Shown: in pieces, positions 35,820 to 45,797 of the stretch
Layout of the letters: each line of letters begins with the position of its first letter
How positions within the stretch are numbered: position 1 is the stretch's first letter
NCBI RefSeq assembly: GCF_003024525.3
Contig: NZ_CP035934.2
Coordinates: 2,356,001 to 2,420,000 of the forward strand
Direction of reading: 5' to 3'
DNA: 64,000 nucleotides
Origin: Acinetobacter cumulans
GTDB taxonomy: Bacteria > Pseudomonadota > Gammaproteobacteria > Pseudomonadales > Moraxellaceae
The notes under the pieces: model-generated
Seen by the model: the letters and a program-made list of their open reading frames with translations, nothing else
Database searches by the model: none
What the model was told of the DNA's origin: nothing
Program-made: the position numbers and the translations under genes

Positions 35820-36013
35820 GATTTCGCTCGATGCGATACTTCTTTCTGTGCCCTCTGCGCAGTGCATATAATTAAAAAAAGATCCCTACGTTAACGCAAT
35901 AAACCCTTGTAAATTTAGGTAAAATTACATAGTAGTGATGTTGCCAAAGATCGACCTTTTTCATTCTTTTTATAAAATCAATTTATAAACTCAATTTTCG
36001 ATTCAAACTATAT

Positions 36014-37321
36014 ATGAAAAAAAATAATAACTGTGGTCTGCCCATTTATATTATCGGTGCAGGTATTGCAGGAATTAGTTGTGCTAAACAACTGCAAGAT
36101 GCTGGCAAAAGCGTCATTATTTTGGAATCGCGCGATCGAATTGGTGGGCGAATCGACTCTAACAAAATGAATGATGATATTTTTGATTTAGGCGCTTCAT
36201 GGATTCATGGTATTCAAAACAACCCCATCTGGACATTGAGCCAAAAATTTAAGATTAAAACTCAAGTATTCAACTACGGCCAACCACAATATTTTCACGC
36301 TAACGGTCAATTATTTACTAAATATGAAGTTCAAGTTTTTGAGAATTATATTGAAAAAATACAATCTTTATTATTAGAAAGTGAGCATGAATCAGCTTTG
36401 CTTGCTGTGCAAAACATCTTAAATTCACTTGATGATCAGAATCATGCATTTTCAGCACAAGACTTAAAAATGCTTTTGCTTAGTTTTTTTCAATTTGTCG
36501 CGAATGATCCTTATGCCACAGATTTAGAACAACTCTCTAGCCAATATCAAAATTATGAAGGCTATTTTGAGGGAGATGAAGTCATTTTTCCTGAAGGCTA
36601 TACACAAGTGATTCATCATCTTGCACAAGATCTTGATATTAAGCTCAACGTTAAGGTTCAAAAAATTTCGCTTAAATCTGGTTATGTCGAAATAGAAGAT
36701 CAACACCATCAAATCTTTCAAGCTTCACAAATTGTGGTGGCCGTACCTTTAGGTGTATTAAAACATGGACATCTTCAATTTAGCCCACCCTTAGCAGATC
36801 CCTATCGTCATGCCATCAATAACATGGGATTTGGTTCATTTAATAAAGTATTTTTTCAATTAGACACTGTTCTTCCACTTCATTCTTCTTCATTAGAGAT
36901 GAATTCCAGTACGCTGTATTGGAGCAATAATAAATTATTTAATCTTTTAGATTTGACACACATCTATCAAAAGCCAACCTATCTCATGTTATTTGGCGGG
37001 TCAGCATCTGTTTTTATGGATCGTGCGAATGATAATGCGGTCTGGGATATGATTAAGCAAAGTTTGCAGAACACATTTAAGACCACGATTGGCCAACCTA
37101 AAGACTTGATTATCACACGCTGGGGATCTGATCCGAACAGCTATGGCTCTTTTAGTTTCCCTGCACTTCATTACAACCAAAAATTAACGCAAGTATTTGA
37201 AAATCACATTGATGGAAAAGTGTTTTTTGCTGGGGAACACTGTAGTCTCAAATATGCAGGCACAGTCCATGGTGCCTATATCAATGGCTATGAAACAGCA
37301 CAACGAATATTAAATCTGTAG
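36014..37321 (+). CDS. FAD-dependent flavin monoamine oxidase family protein
   Basis: A 435-residue amine-oxidase-family enzyme that would oxidise an amine (polyamine or monoamine) to an imine with FAD. It has the FAD motif IYIIGAGIAGISCAKQLQDAG near residue 10, then ESRDRIGGRID, LGASWIHGIQNNPIW near residue 56, and the closing FFAGEHCSLKYAGTVHGAY near residue 405. These features resemble plant-type polyamine oxidases and LSD1-like domains. There is no signal peptide, so a cytosolic role is likely. No good ribosome site is seen before the ATG. It stands alone, with 230 and 214 base gaps on its two sides. Confidence 0.8.
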   Translation: MKKNNNCGLPIYIIGAGIAGISCAKQLQDAGKSVIILESRDRIGGRIDSNKMNDDIFDLGASWIHGIQNNPIWTLSQKFKIKTQVFNYGQPQYFHANGQLFTKYEVQVFENYIEKIQSLLLESEHESALLAVQNILNSLDDQNHAFSAQDLKMLLLSFFQFVANDPYATDLEQLSSQYQNYEGYFEGDEVIFPEGYTQVIHHLAQDLDIKLNVKVQKISLKSGYVEIEDQHHQIFQASQIVVAVPLGVLKHGHLQFSPPLADPYRHAINNMGFGSFNKVFFQLDTVLPLHSSSLEMNSSTLYWSNNKLFNLLDLTHIYQKPTYLMLFGGSASVFMDRANDNAVWDMIKQSLQNTFKTTIGQPKDLIITRWGSDPNSYGSFSFPALHYNQKLTQVFENHIDGKVFFAGEHCSLKYAGTVHGAYINGYETAQRILNL

Positions 37322-37535
37322 TTTGGAAATAAGATGTTGGTGTGTTTACTTAGATTGAATATTAAATACATCAAGTATCACGGCATAGCTTTACATGCTT
37401 TGGCTATAAATGGTCGTAAACTACTCTTCTGACTCAGATTTAAAATATAAAGCGCAAATGTAATATATTTCTCATTTTTCACAATTGGGACTATAATTTA
37501 GCTCTGTCTTAGCCTCCTCCCTTGTTTTTTCCATT

Positions 37536-38219
37536 ATGAGCAAACACGATTCTTCGCTGTCTAAAGAACAATATAACTTACTGAATGCTTTTAAAAAGCA
37601 AATCAATAAGCCGGCGCCTGCGCCCGAACCCATTGCACCTATTGAAAAAACGCCAGAACAGGAACAGCAAGAAGACTTAGATTTTTTTCGCAAGCAAATG
37701 CAAGGCGTGCAAAAAATGGCCGCTAGCAATGTTGCAAAAACAACAAAGAGCACGAAGAAAAAACCAGATGCACAAATTCTTGCTAAACGTGCCTCTGCGA
37801 CTGGCCCCCTAGAAACGGATGAAACATTGCTTTCCGATACACAGGCCATGTTAAATCCAGTTGCAAGCCAAGCCAACTTAAGCTACCGCATTGCAACTTT
37901 GCAACATCGTGTATTTGAAGATTTAAAAGCAGGTAATTTACGCTGGTTTGAAGCGGTAGATTTGCACGGCTGTACCATTGAAGAAGCGCGAAGTGCCGTT
38001 TTGCAGATTATTCAAATGGCCAAAGACAACAATGAAAATGTACTCAAAATTGTGCATGGCAAAGGCCCTGAAGCTATCTTGAAAACCCACGTCAATAGTT
38101 GGCTACGTCAGCACCGCGATGTTTTGGCATTTGTCAGTGCACCTGAAAAACAAGGTGGGACTGGTGCGGTATTAGTCTTATTAAAACGTGCAGAAAAGAA
38201 CCCAAAGTTTAAACAGTAA
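37536..38219 (+). CDS. Smr-domain protein
   Basis: A 227-residue protein with a C-terminal Smr domain, a small DNA/RNA-nicking fold found in MutS2 and in stand-alone proteins such as SmrB. The domain shows DLHGCTIEEARSAVLQ near residue 145 and the GKG loop in IVHGKGPEAILKTHVNSWL near residue 172, followed by GGTGAVLVLL. The N-terminal half is charged, low-complexity and probably disordered, with Pro/Glu-rich and Lys-rich stretches. In E. coli SmrB acts on mRNA at collided ribosomes; whether this protein does the same is not known. Confidence 0.83.
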   Translation: MSKHDSSLSKEQYNLLNAFKKQINKPAPAPEPIAPIEKTPEQEQQEDLDFFRKQMQGVQKMAASNVAKTTKSTKKKPDAQILAKRASATGPLETDETLLSDTQAMLNPVASQANLSYRIATLQHRVFEDLKAGNLRWFEAVDLHGCTIEEARSAVLQIIQMAKDNNENVLKIVHGKGPEAILKTHVNSWLRQHRDVLAFVSAPEKQGGTGAVLVLLKRAEKNPKFKQ

Positions 38220-38307
38220 TCGGATTTCTCCTTAAAAGCGGGCATTGTAATGGTTTTCTGCTACAATGCGCTCCTTGTTCAATCTCTCTGTGTAAGTGAA
38301 CACATCT

Positions 38308-38862
38308 ATGTCTATGCAGCAATCCTACGCTAACATTCTTACTGCCGTTGGTGAAGATCTGAATCGCCCAGGTCTTAAAGATACGCCGATGCGTGCTGCT
38401 AAAGCTTTTTCTTATCTAACGTCTGGTTATAACCAAACTTTAGAGGAAGTGACCAACAATGCGGTTTTTCCTTCAGATAACCGTGAAATGGTTTTAGTTA
38501 AAAACATTGAATTCTATTCATTGTGCGAACACCATCTTTTGCCATTTTATGGCCGTGTACATATTGCCTATCTCCCTGAAGGCAATGTTTTGGGTTTATC
38601 TAAATTTGCCCGTATTACAGAAATGTTTGCTCGTCGTTTACAAATTCAAGAAAATCTCACGCAGCAAATTGCTGAAGCGGTTGCGGAAGTAACTGGCGCT
38701 CGCGGGGTTGCGGTCGTGATTGACTCTGCACACATGTGTATGATGATGCGAGGTGTAGGCAAGCAAGAATCAACAACACGTACCGTTTCTTTTGTAGGTG
38801 ACTTTAAAACCAACAAAGAAGAACGTCGCGAATTCTTAAGTGCTGTGCCTGAAAGTTACTAA
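38308..38862 (+). CDS. folE: GTP cyclohydrolase I
   Basis: FolE converts GTP to dihydroneopterin triphosphate, the first step of folate and tetrahydropterin synthesis. The 184-residue protein has the zinc ligands in [15 protein letters not shown] (Cys and His) and in [10 protein letters not shown] (Cys), and the conserved LSKFARI and [11 protein letters not shown] chose the ATG at 38308 (MSMQQSYAN) over a GTG four codons earlier, because the AAGTG-type site overlaps that GTG. The gene has its own terminator. Confidence 0.95.
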   Translation: MSMQQSYANILTAVGEDLNRPGLKDTPMRAAKAFSYLTSGYNQTLEEVTNNAVFPSDNREMVLVKNIEFYSLCEHHLLPFYGRVHIAYLPEGNVLGLSKFARITEMFARRLQIQENLTQQIAEAVAEVTGARGVAVVIDSAHMCMMMRGVGKQESTTRTVSFVGDFKTNKEERREFLSAVPESY

Positions 38863-38877
38863 TTCCTGTTGTATATC

Positions 38878-38906
38878 AAGCCTCAACTTTTGTTGGGGCT
38901 TTTTTA
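38878..38906 (+). terminator. Rho-independent terminator of folE
   Basis: A 10-pair stem AAGCCTCAAC / GTTGGGGCTT (one G-T pair), TTTT loop and T run, 16 bases after the stop. Confidence 0.88.
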
Positions 38907-38949
38907 TCAGCCATTATTAATTATTTAGTTTTTGTTTGAGGAAAAGACT

Positions 38950-39309
38950 ATGTCACAGATTTGGCTTGCAGGTGAAGGACTCACCGATAGTACGTGCGCA
39001 GTTGATTATCCGCGACCTGATCGTCTGGTTAAAGGTAACCCAGAGCGTCATACCTACAGTGCTTATGCGCACCCTAACATGGACTGTGGGATTTGGCAGT
39101 GCGAAGTCGGTGCATGGAATATTGTCTTTGCAGCCAACAAACAAGAATTTTTTACAGTGATTGAAGGTCGTGTCCGCCTGCATCATAAGCATTCAGACAT
39201 TGTGATTGAAGTCAGTGCTGGCGAAGCTGGAATTATCCCTCCAGCGTTTGAAGGGGCATTTGAAGTGGTTGAAAAAGTTAAAAAATATTATGTGGTGGTC
39301 GAAGCTTAA
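38950..39309 (+). CDS. small cupin-domain protein
   Basis: A 119-residue single-cupin protein of the DUF861 / (S)-ureidoglycine-aminohydrolase-like type. The barrel shows GIWQCEVGAWNIVFAANKQEF, TVIEGRVRLHHK and SAGEAGIIPPAFEGAFEVVE. The start at 38950 is set by GAGG before the ATG; the frame is open 18 bases further up but without a site. No partner gene suggests a pathway. The DUF861 group includes sugar- and amino-group-binding proteins, so the role stays open. Confidence 0.78.
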   Translation: MSQIWLAGEGLTDSTCAVDYPRPDRLVKGNPERHTYSAYAHPNMDCGIWQCEVGAWNIVFAANKQEFFTVIEGRVRLHHKHSDIVIEVSAGEAGIIPPAFEGAFEVVEKVKKYYVVVEA

Positions 39310-39369
39310 ATCAACTCAAGCAAGTTAAACAGTGCGCTTCATCTACAAGCGCACTGATGTATTTTACGG

Positions 39370-40746
39370 TTAAGCCATTTTCTGTACTTCTGTCACATAT
39401 ACACAGTTACGGCCACGGTTTTTCGCACTATATAACGCTAAATCAGTCGCATCTAAAAAGCGCTGGTAATCTGGATGACCATCGTACTGTGTACAACCAA
39501 TACTCACGGTAAAATTAAAGTCTTCCCCCACAGATGTTTGCAATGTCGTATCTTCAATACACATTCGAATATTTTCTGCGACCATTTTGGCGCGGCTCAA
39601 GTCGCTATCGACCAGTAAAAGTAAAAATTCTTCGCCACCTATACGGAAAGCATAGTCACTGCCCTTGCTGAATTTTTGTAAGGTTTCAGCAATAAACTTT
39701 AGTGCCATATTGCCTGCCGCATGGCCATAACGGTCGTTCACGGTTTTAAAATAATCTGCATCCAAAGCAAGCAAAGAAAGCGCCGATCTATGTTTACGTG
39801 CATAGCTAATTTCACGCCCTACAATGGTATTTAAATAACGGCGATTTAATAACTGGGTTAAGGCATCATTACCAGATTCGATGTATTCGGTCACTTGAAA
39901 TAGCTGATCAACCAAATGCTGAATTTCACGGTTAATACTTCGGATTTTCTGCACCATCAGCATTAATTGTTCACGACCTTCTAACAGCATACATTCTTCT
40001 GTCAATGTATCTATTTCATATATTCGTTTTGTAATTAATCCAACTTGTTCTGAACCCGTAAAAGCATAAGAAGCCTTATGTATAAACCATAAACCAAATT
40101 CAGATTTTGAAAATAGCTGTTGATAAAACTTACCTTGGCCCGAGAAAATCTTAAACATCAAATCATTTTCCCAGTCGAGTAATGAACCACGCTGACGGTC
40201 TTTGTGTACTGCCACATCCTGCATAGCAGAAAAGAGTCGATAACTATGTTTAACTTCATGGTTTTTAGCCGTTTTATCCTCATAAGTACGGCACATAATC
40301 TCGGTCGAAAACCCGAGCAGTTGCACCACATAACTCACCACATTCATGTAGTTGGTACTGTTGTCTGAAGCAATATATTCAAACATTGTACGTTCTATTT
40401 CACGTACACCACGCATAATGAGCCATGATGGAATGCCCACACGTGCATGTACATTACCCACCTTTTGTTGTCTTAATACAGCACTTTCATATTGACCATT
40501 TAATGCCACATTAAAAGTTTCTAATAACCATGCTTTTAATGTATCTATTAAGCGTTTCTGAATAATATTATCTGAAAAATATTCGGCAGATTCAGGCTCA
40601 AGTAGCATTTGCTTATAAAATGCAGCAACAAATGCATCAAGATTTTTTGTAATTAACTCCACTGTTAAATGGTGATCTAGCGCAGAGTATTGATCACAAA
40701 TACTTTTCCAAGTCTCAGAAAGTTGAATAGAAACATTTTGGGGCAT
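39370..40746 (-). CDS. globin-coupled diguanylate cyclase (DosC/DgcO-like)
   Basis: A heme-based oxygen sensor that makes cyclic di-GMP. The N-terminal protoglobin domain (about residues 1-165) has the proximal heme ligand candidate His100 in KVGNVHARVGIPSW, close to His98 of E. coli DosC. A helical middle domain (170-295) leads to a GGDEF domain with LTQLLNRRYL near residue 299, LDADYFKTVNDRYGH and the active-site FRIGGEEFLLLL near residue 373. The product-inhibition I-site, RxxD five residues before the GGEEF motif, reads KGSD here, so the Arg is replaced by Lys. Output probably affects biofilm or capsule, which is inference. Confidence 0.87.
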   Translation of the reverse strand: MPQNVSIQLSETWKSICDQYSALDHHLTVELITKNLDAFVAAFYKQMLLEPESAEYFSDNIIQKRLIDTLKAWLLETFNVALNGQYESAVLRQQKVGNVHARVGIPSWLIMRGVREIERTMFEYIASDNSTNYMNVVSYVVQLLGFSTEIMCRTYEDKTAKNHEVKHSYRLFSAMQDVAVHKDRQRGSLLDWENDLMFKIFSGQGKFYQQLFSKSEFGLWFIHKASYAFTGSEQVGLITKRIYEIDTLTEECMLLEGREQLMLMVQKIRSINREIQHLVDQLFQVTEYIESGNDALTQLLNRRYLNTIVGREISYARKHRSALSLLALDADYFKTVNDRYGHAAGNMALKFIAETLQKFSKGSDYAFRIGGEEFLLLLVDSDLSRAKMVAENIRMCIEDTTLQTSVGEDFNFTVSIGCTQYDGHPDYQRFLDATDLALYSAKNRGRNCVYVTEVQKMA

Positions 40747-41032
40747 GATATATTATGCTAAGGTTTACAGAAGTTGGCATAATACAGCTGTTACTACACA
40801 AAAAATAGGTTATAAATACATTGATTTTTCTTTCATTTTCAAAATTAGAACTATGATTAATATAAACTTAATAATTATTCAAAACCTTTTATGAAAACTT
40901 AAGCAAAGTAGCCATCCTTCACAGCGCCACCAGTTGAAAAGTGCCCCACATATTCATCACTCATTACCTCGGCGCTGGATTGCATCATATTATTTTTTTC
41001 ACACGACTAGTTACCCAGTTAAACGAATGCCA

Positions 41033-43000
41033 CTATTGAAAGAAATAACGATAGCCTAATTTGACTTCATTCCAATCTGACCGATTTTGCAACTGATATT
41101 CATAACTCAAATTTAAGCTATGTTGTGGCCGAATCAGATATTGAATTTGCTGGCTCAATCGAAGATTCCATTGATGACTGTCCGACCAATAGGGCATTTC
41201 CAACTGAGTCAGGCTATTGATATGTGAATTCCATACCGTCTGACAGCCCACTGTCGGTCCTACACCTATGCGCCAGCCATCATCCAAAGCAGATGAGGCT
41301 TGAACATTACTTTGCAATTGTCCATAACATAACCAGTTATGCGCTGCATTGGCCCAGCTATAACCTGCTTGTGTCGTTAAACGTGCGACGCCATGTTGTG
41401 TGTTTTGACTAAACTGACCTCGTTCATCTAAAGCTTCCTGCTGCCAACCTAAGTTAAATCCCCAAGACAGTGGGTTTTTAAAGGGTGAAATTGGATTATA
41501 GGAATTGACTGAGAGAAGCTCTAACTGCTTCAGTTTTAACTGATCATCTTGATAACGCAGTGCACCTTCTAAAAACTTAAGCTGTGTTCCTAAGCGATAC
41601 CCCCAAGGCGGATCAATTAAATCATGATAGGCCTGCCGATGTGATATTTCGACAAATCCCTTGCCTTGCGATTCGCCCGTCGCCAACATTACATTTTTAG
41701 CATAATGCCCTTGTGATGGATCATGCTCAGGCGTAGAGACCTCTTCGCGCTGTTTATCTAGCTGAATTTGGCTACGCAAAATTAACAGTTGGCGTAAGCG
41801 TGGTTGTGCAAATATTGCAGGCACTTTAGATGAGGTAAAGGCCAAATATAAATCGTCATAGCCCATTTCTAAAATTTTAGCTTGATCACTTTGCGTATAC
41901 GGCGCAAGTGCAGAAGCCATCTGTGTAGGCTCAGACCATGCCACTTGATGTGCCTGACCAGCTAGCGGTGCCCCATGCTGTTTGGCTTGTGCGAGCAATT
42001 GTGTTTCTAGAGCTGGTCGATATGTTTTTTGGCTGACCAAACCCTTTTGCTCTAAAATTTTTATGGTTTCAATAGGGATTGCAGTGTGTTTAAAATTTTC
42101 TGCTAAATGCAACTCAGGACGGACCAAATCAAGTAGGCCTAAAATACGATATGCACAGTTATCACTCACAAAATAATAAGGAAAACTGACATGCTGCATT
42201 TCCCAAATATGAAGCACCAGAAACTGCGTTTCCTGCTCTGTTAAATTCAGCTCATATTCCCACAAATCACGACTTTCAAAATCGCCATATTCCTTCACTT
42301 TGCGATAATATGGCATCAGTGAATATTCACCAGGATATTGTCCTGTTAAACCCTTCCATGCATAAGACCAGCTCTCTGCGCTTTGTACCGTTGCCGCATA
42401 GTTGATTGCATAGGATACTAAGTTCAGCTGTTTTTGATTGGCAGGATCTATCCTTAATAAGGTATGACCAAACATCGAGCTAGGATTGCCCATAAAGTCA
42501 GTGGCATAAATCACTGTGGCTTTATAAGGCTTAATTTTACTGTACCAATCATCTAAATCAGGGCAATGAACTACAGGCAACTCGGTTGCAGGAATCTCTA
42601 GTACCTGAATAAGCCATTGGCTACGTGCAGGAAATTGGCAACGTACTGATGCATTATCCTCACTGGCTTTAAATAATGCCTCTACATTGGCATCGAGTTC
42701 GGCTTGTAAATCTTGTGCACCCTTCGCACTGACAAAATACTTTGCATACTGAACATCACTTTGCCCTTTCGCATTACGATACATTAAAGCTTGCCATGTT
42801 GGCCGTTGTGCCAATTGAAGCGTATGTGCTTGCTGTATATAGTGCTGAATTTTCTCCGCATGAATTACATATTGACTAGATGAGTTCTGAATCGGCATAG
42901 GCGGATTAGCGGAATTTATCGGACTCGCTTGAGCACGCTCTATCGCTGCAAGTCCGACACTTGGAATACACAGCACCACCAACCAACACAGTAATTTCAT
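41033..43000 (-). CDS. DUF4105 (Lnb N-terminal-like) exported protein with C-terminal barrel-like region
   Basis: A 655-residue exported protein with a signal peptide (LLCWLVVLCIPSVGLAA, cleavage near residue 19). The middle carries the DUF4105 domain: VIYATDFMGNPSSMFGHTLLR near residue 165, LVSYAINYAATVQ, GEYSLMPYYRKVKEYGDFESRDLWEY near residue 225 and FVSDNCAYRILGLLD near residue 278. The conserved His and Cys suggest a papain-like hydrolase core. The C-terminal 230 residues show alternating amphipathic strands ending in KLGYRYFFQ, as in an outer-membrane barrel. It lies 77 bases downstream of the DUF3015 gene on the same strand, a pairing often seen. Function unknown. Confidence 0.8.
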   Translation of the reverse strand: MKLLCWLVVLCIPSVGLAAIERAQASPINSANPPMPIQNSSSQYVIHAEKIQHYIQQAHTLQLAQRPTWQALMYRNAKGQSDVQYAKYFVSAKGAQDLQAELDANVEALFKASEDNASVRCQFPARSQWLIQVLEIPATELPVVHCPDLDDWYSKIKPYKATVIYATDFMGNPSSMFGHTLLRIDPANQKQLNLVSYAINYAATVQSAESWSYAWKGLTGQYPGEYSLMPYYRKVKEYGDFESRDLWEYELNLTEQETQFLVLHIWEMQHVSFPYYFVSDNCAYRILGLLDLVRPELHLAENFKHTAIPIETIKILEQKGLVSQKTYRPALETQLLAQAKQHGAPLAGQAHQVAWSEPTQMASALAPYTQSDQAKILEMGYDDLYLAFTSSKVPAIFAQPRLRQLLILRSQIQLDKQREEVSTPEHDPSQGHYAKNVMLATGESQGKGFVEISHRQAYHDLIDPPWGYRLGTQLKFLEGALRYQDDQLKLKQLELLSVNSYNPISPFKNPLSWGFNLGWQQEALDERGQFSQNTQHGVARLTTQAGYSWANAAHNWLCYGQLQSNVQASSALDDGWRIGVGPTVGCQTVWNSHINSLTQLEMPYWSDSHQWNLRLSQQIQYLIRPQHSLNLSYEYQLQNRSDWNEVKLGYRYFFQ

Positions 43001-43036
43001 AATTTAAAATCTAAGCAATAATGAATCAAAAAGGCA

Positions 43037-43066
43037 TAAAAAACCCCGTCATATAGACAGGGCTTT
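43037..43066 (-). terminator. terminator-like hairpin between the DUF3015 and DUF4105 genes
   Basis: On the minus strand CCCTGTC-TATAT-GACGGGG (one T-G pair) followed by T6. It may reduce rather than stop read-through into the DUF4105 gene. Confidence 0.65.
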
Positions 43067-43077
43067 GTACTGCATGA

Positions 43078-43548
43078 TTATACGTATGCTTTGAGCACTT
43101 CGTCTTTCGCCATTACTGACTGTAAAGAAGACAATACTTGAAGTGAATTTGAATTTTCAGATGCGTAAATTTCTGCAAAATTAGCTTTAGATACCGCAAA
43201 GAAACGTGCTTTATCTTCTGCTTTAATATGAAGTAATTCAGCCAATACGTTCAGGCTCTCACCTTGACCTACTGCCATATCACGCGCCAAAGCTTCAGAA
43301 TTTTCATTGGTAAATGTCACTGCTTGTGCAGTTACTGTACCTGAACCATTACAACCAATCGTACCAAATGTAATACCAAAAAGTTGGTTAAAGAAAATGC
43401 CATTTGTTGTTGCTGCTAGTAATTTTGGAAGCTTACCAGACTGACCAGCCCATACTTGTGAACCGATACCACAACCCGCATCACGATCAGCAAATGCAGC
43501 TGTTGAACCTACTGCTAAAACGGCAGCTAAAGCTATTTTTTTTAACAT
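43078..43548 (-). CDS. DUF3015 small exported protein
   Basis: A 156-residue secreted protein with signal peptide MLKKIALAAVLAVGSTAAFA and the DUF3015 pattern DAGCGIGSQVWAGQSGK, then LFGITFGTIGC and a long helical C-terminus. The two cysteines (residues about 26 and 64) may pair in the periplasm. GAGAAAC before the ATG is a good ribosome site. It comes before the DUF4105 gene, and the two probably share a promoter in the 131 bases on the right. Role unknown. Confidence 0.82.
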   Translation of the reverse strand: MLKKIALAAVLAVGSTAAFADRDAGCGIGSQVWAGQSGKLPKLLAATTNGIFFNQLFGITFGTIGCNGSGTVTAQAVTFTNENSEALARDMAVGQGESLNVLAELLHIKAEDKARFFAVSKANFAEIYASENSNSLQVLSSLQSVMAKDEVLKAYV

Positions 43549-43679
43549 GATGTTTCTCCAGAAATCACTTTATGAGTGTCATTTTTTAATTAGCGTATTA
43601 CTTTACGCAACTGTAGATTAGACGAAAGCTTTACCCAAAAGCAAAGCTATTTTGAAGTCAAATTGTAATATTCGACCAA

Positions 43680-44492
43680 CTACTGATTTGGCTCAGCTTT
43701 TAAGCGCCATTGGCCTAATTGGCTACGTTCACCCAGTATGTTTAGCACCAGAACCAAACTCAATAAAAGCAATAAATACCAAGAACCTAACTTCGCCCAC
43801 CCCACCATGTGCCATGCATCGACCTGACTCGGATACAACCAAATTTGATAAAAAGTACTAATATTTTCTGCAATCCAAATAATAAAGGCCAAAACAACCA
43901 ATACAGGTAACATTGGCAATTGGAATTGATGAGAATTCAATCTAAATGTGATTTTAGTTTTCCAGAAAATAAACACACTCCATGCAAACAAAACCGCACG
44001 GTAATCCGGAATAAAAAACTTGCTCATAAAGTTAATATAAGACAGCACAGCAAGGCTGAGCATATTGGCAATGCTAGGAAGTTTCTCAAATGAAACCTGA
44101 TATAAACGCAAGGAACGCGCAAAAAAGCTTCCCACTGCCGAATACATAAACCCAGCAAATAAAGGTACAGTGAGTATTTTAAATACCGCAGGCTGTGGGT
44201 ATTGCCACGATGCAATTTGCGGATGAGTTAAAAATATTTCCATGACCATTGCAACCACATGAAATAGCGCAATGACTTTAGCTTCAGCCCAAGATTCTAA
44301 TTTTAAATACAGCAAACAGATCTGAATAATTAGGGCATAAAATAATAAATAGTCGTAACGGAAAAAGCCCCAATGTTCTGTGCTTCCCATCGAAGCCGTC
44401 ACCACAAAGGCAATTAACAGCAGTATCCCAAATAAGGCAGCCGAAGCTGCCTTATATGAGAACTCAAAACATGATTTTAAAATGGCAATCAC
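43680..44492 (-). CDS. DUF817 integral-membrane protein
   Basis: A 270-residue membrane protein with about seven to eight helices, for example LFGILLLIAFVVTAS, LLFYALIIQICLLYL and WYLLLLLSLVLVLNIL. Conserved-looking charged and aromatic positions (SWQYPQPAVFKI, VGSFFARSLRLYQ, WIAENISTFYQIW) match DUF817, a family of unknown function in proteobacteria. The start is a GTG at 44492 with AGGA seven bases before it. It is 30 bases downstream of hemE and may be read from the same message. Confidence 0.8.
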   Translation of the reverse strand: MIAILKSCFEFSYKAASAALFGILLLIAFVVTASMGSTEHWGFFRYDYLLFYALIIQICLLYLKLESWAEAKVIALFHVVAMVMEIFLTHPQIASWQYPQPAVFKILTVPLFAGFMYSAVGSFFARSLRLYQVSFEKLPSIANMLSLAVLSYINFMSKFFIPDYRAVLFAWSVFIFWKTKITFRLNSHQFQLPMLPVLVVLAFIIWIAENISTFYQIWLYPSQVDAWHMVGWAKLGSWYLLLLLSLVLVLNILGERSQLGQWRLKAEPNQ

Positions 44493-44522
44493 TGTTGAAT
44501 CCTAAGTATTTCCAAGTATGTT

Positions 44523-45593
44523 TTACAAATACTTAGCGCTGTATTCATGCACAGTATCAATGAATGCACGTGGGTTTTCAGGATCGACCCATTGTGTAAT
44601 TCCATGACCTAAGTTTGCAACATAGCCCGTTTTTTCACCATTGGCATAAGCATCATCCAACATCGCTTTGGTGGCTTTGGCAATTGAAGCTGGCGTGCCA
44701 TATAAAGTTGCTGGGTCTAGATTACCTTGCAATGCTGCACGGCCTGCTACTGTTTGACGTGCAGTGTGCAAGTTGGTTGTCCAATCTAGGCCAAAAGCAT
44801 CTGCACCCGTTGCGATCATTGGCTCTAACCACTGACCACCGCCTTTGGTAAATAAAATGACTGGGACTTTACGACCATCTTTTTCACGCTGTAAACCATT
44901 CACAATGCGTTGCATATAATTCAACGAAAATTCAATGTATTCGCGATGTGCCAAAGCACCACCCCAGCTATCAAAAATCTGCACCGCTTGTGCGCCTGCA
45001 TCAATTTGTGCATTTAAATAATCGGTTACAGCATCGGCTAAGTGCGACAACAACGCATGCAAAACTTCAGGTTGTGCATACATCATTTGCTTGGTAAAAC
45101 GAAAATCCTTACTTGAACCACCTTCAACCATATAAGTTGCTAGCGTCCAAGGGCTACCCGAAAAACCAATCAGTGGAACTTGACCACCCAAAGCTGAACG
45201 AATGGTTGACACTGCATTCATGACATAATCTAAGTCAGATTTGACATTTAACTTAGGTAAATTCGCAACATCTTGCTCGGTACGTACTGTTTTATGAAAT
45301 TTTGGACCTTCACCTGTTTCAAAGTACAGACCTAAGCCTAAGGCATCAGGCACGGTCAAAATATCTGAAAATAAAATCGCAGCATCAAGCTCATAGCGAC
45401 GTAAAGGCTGTAAAGTGACTTCACAAGCAAAATCTTGGTTTTTACATAGCGATAGGAAGTCACCCGCTGTCGCACGCGTGGCACGGTATTCTGGTAAATA
45501 ACGTCCAGCTTGACGCATCATCCAAACAGGTGTTGTATCAACTGGTTCACGCAATAAAGCACGCAAAAAACGATCATTTTTTAAGGTCGTCAT
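44523..45593 (-). CDS. hemE: uroporphyrinogen decarboxylase
   Basis: HemE removes four carboxyl groups from uroporphyrinogen III to give coproporphyrinogen III in heme synthesis. The 356-residue protein has the N-terminal signature [20 protein letters not shown] with the substrate-binding Arg residues, [16 protein letters not shown] with the catalytic Asp, [13 protein letters not shown] near residue 145, and a conserved C-terminal [18 protein letters not shown] chose MTTLKNDRF at 45593 because AGGAAAG precedes it; the longer frame runs into non-coding sequence. Confidence 0.95.
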   Translation of the reverse strand: MTTLKNDRFLRALLREPVDTTPVWMMRQAGRYLPEYRATRATAGDFLSLCKNQDFACEVTLQPLRRYELDAAILFSDILTVPDALGLGLYFETGEGPKFHKTVRTEQDVANLPKLNVKSDLDYVMNAVSTIRSALGGQVPLIGFSGSPWTLATYMVEGGSSKDFRFTKQMMYAQPEVLHALLSHLADAVTDYLNAQIDAGAQAVQIFDSWGGALAHREYIEFSLNYMQRIVNGLQREKDGRKVPVILFTKGGGQWLEPMIATGADAFGLDWTTNLHTARQTVAGRAALQGNLDPATLYGTPASIAKATKAMLDDAYANGEKTGYVANLGHGITQWVDPENPRAFIDTVHEYSAKYL

Positions 45594-45797
45594 GTACTTT
45601 CCTATCATTTCTCGACATTTCGCCCATAATAACAAAAAGGCTCATAATTTAATAACTTCTCAGCGTTTTAAAAACCGATCAAGTTCAATGCTAAAAATGA
45701 TAATTACACAAAACAATTACTGCACCGCCCATTTTTTTCTGCAATACTTGTAGCCGTTTTTCACATAGTAAATGAATAATTCTTAAGGTTGAATTAT

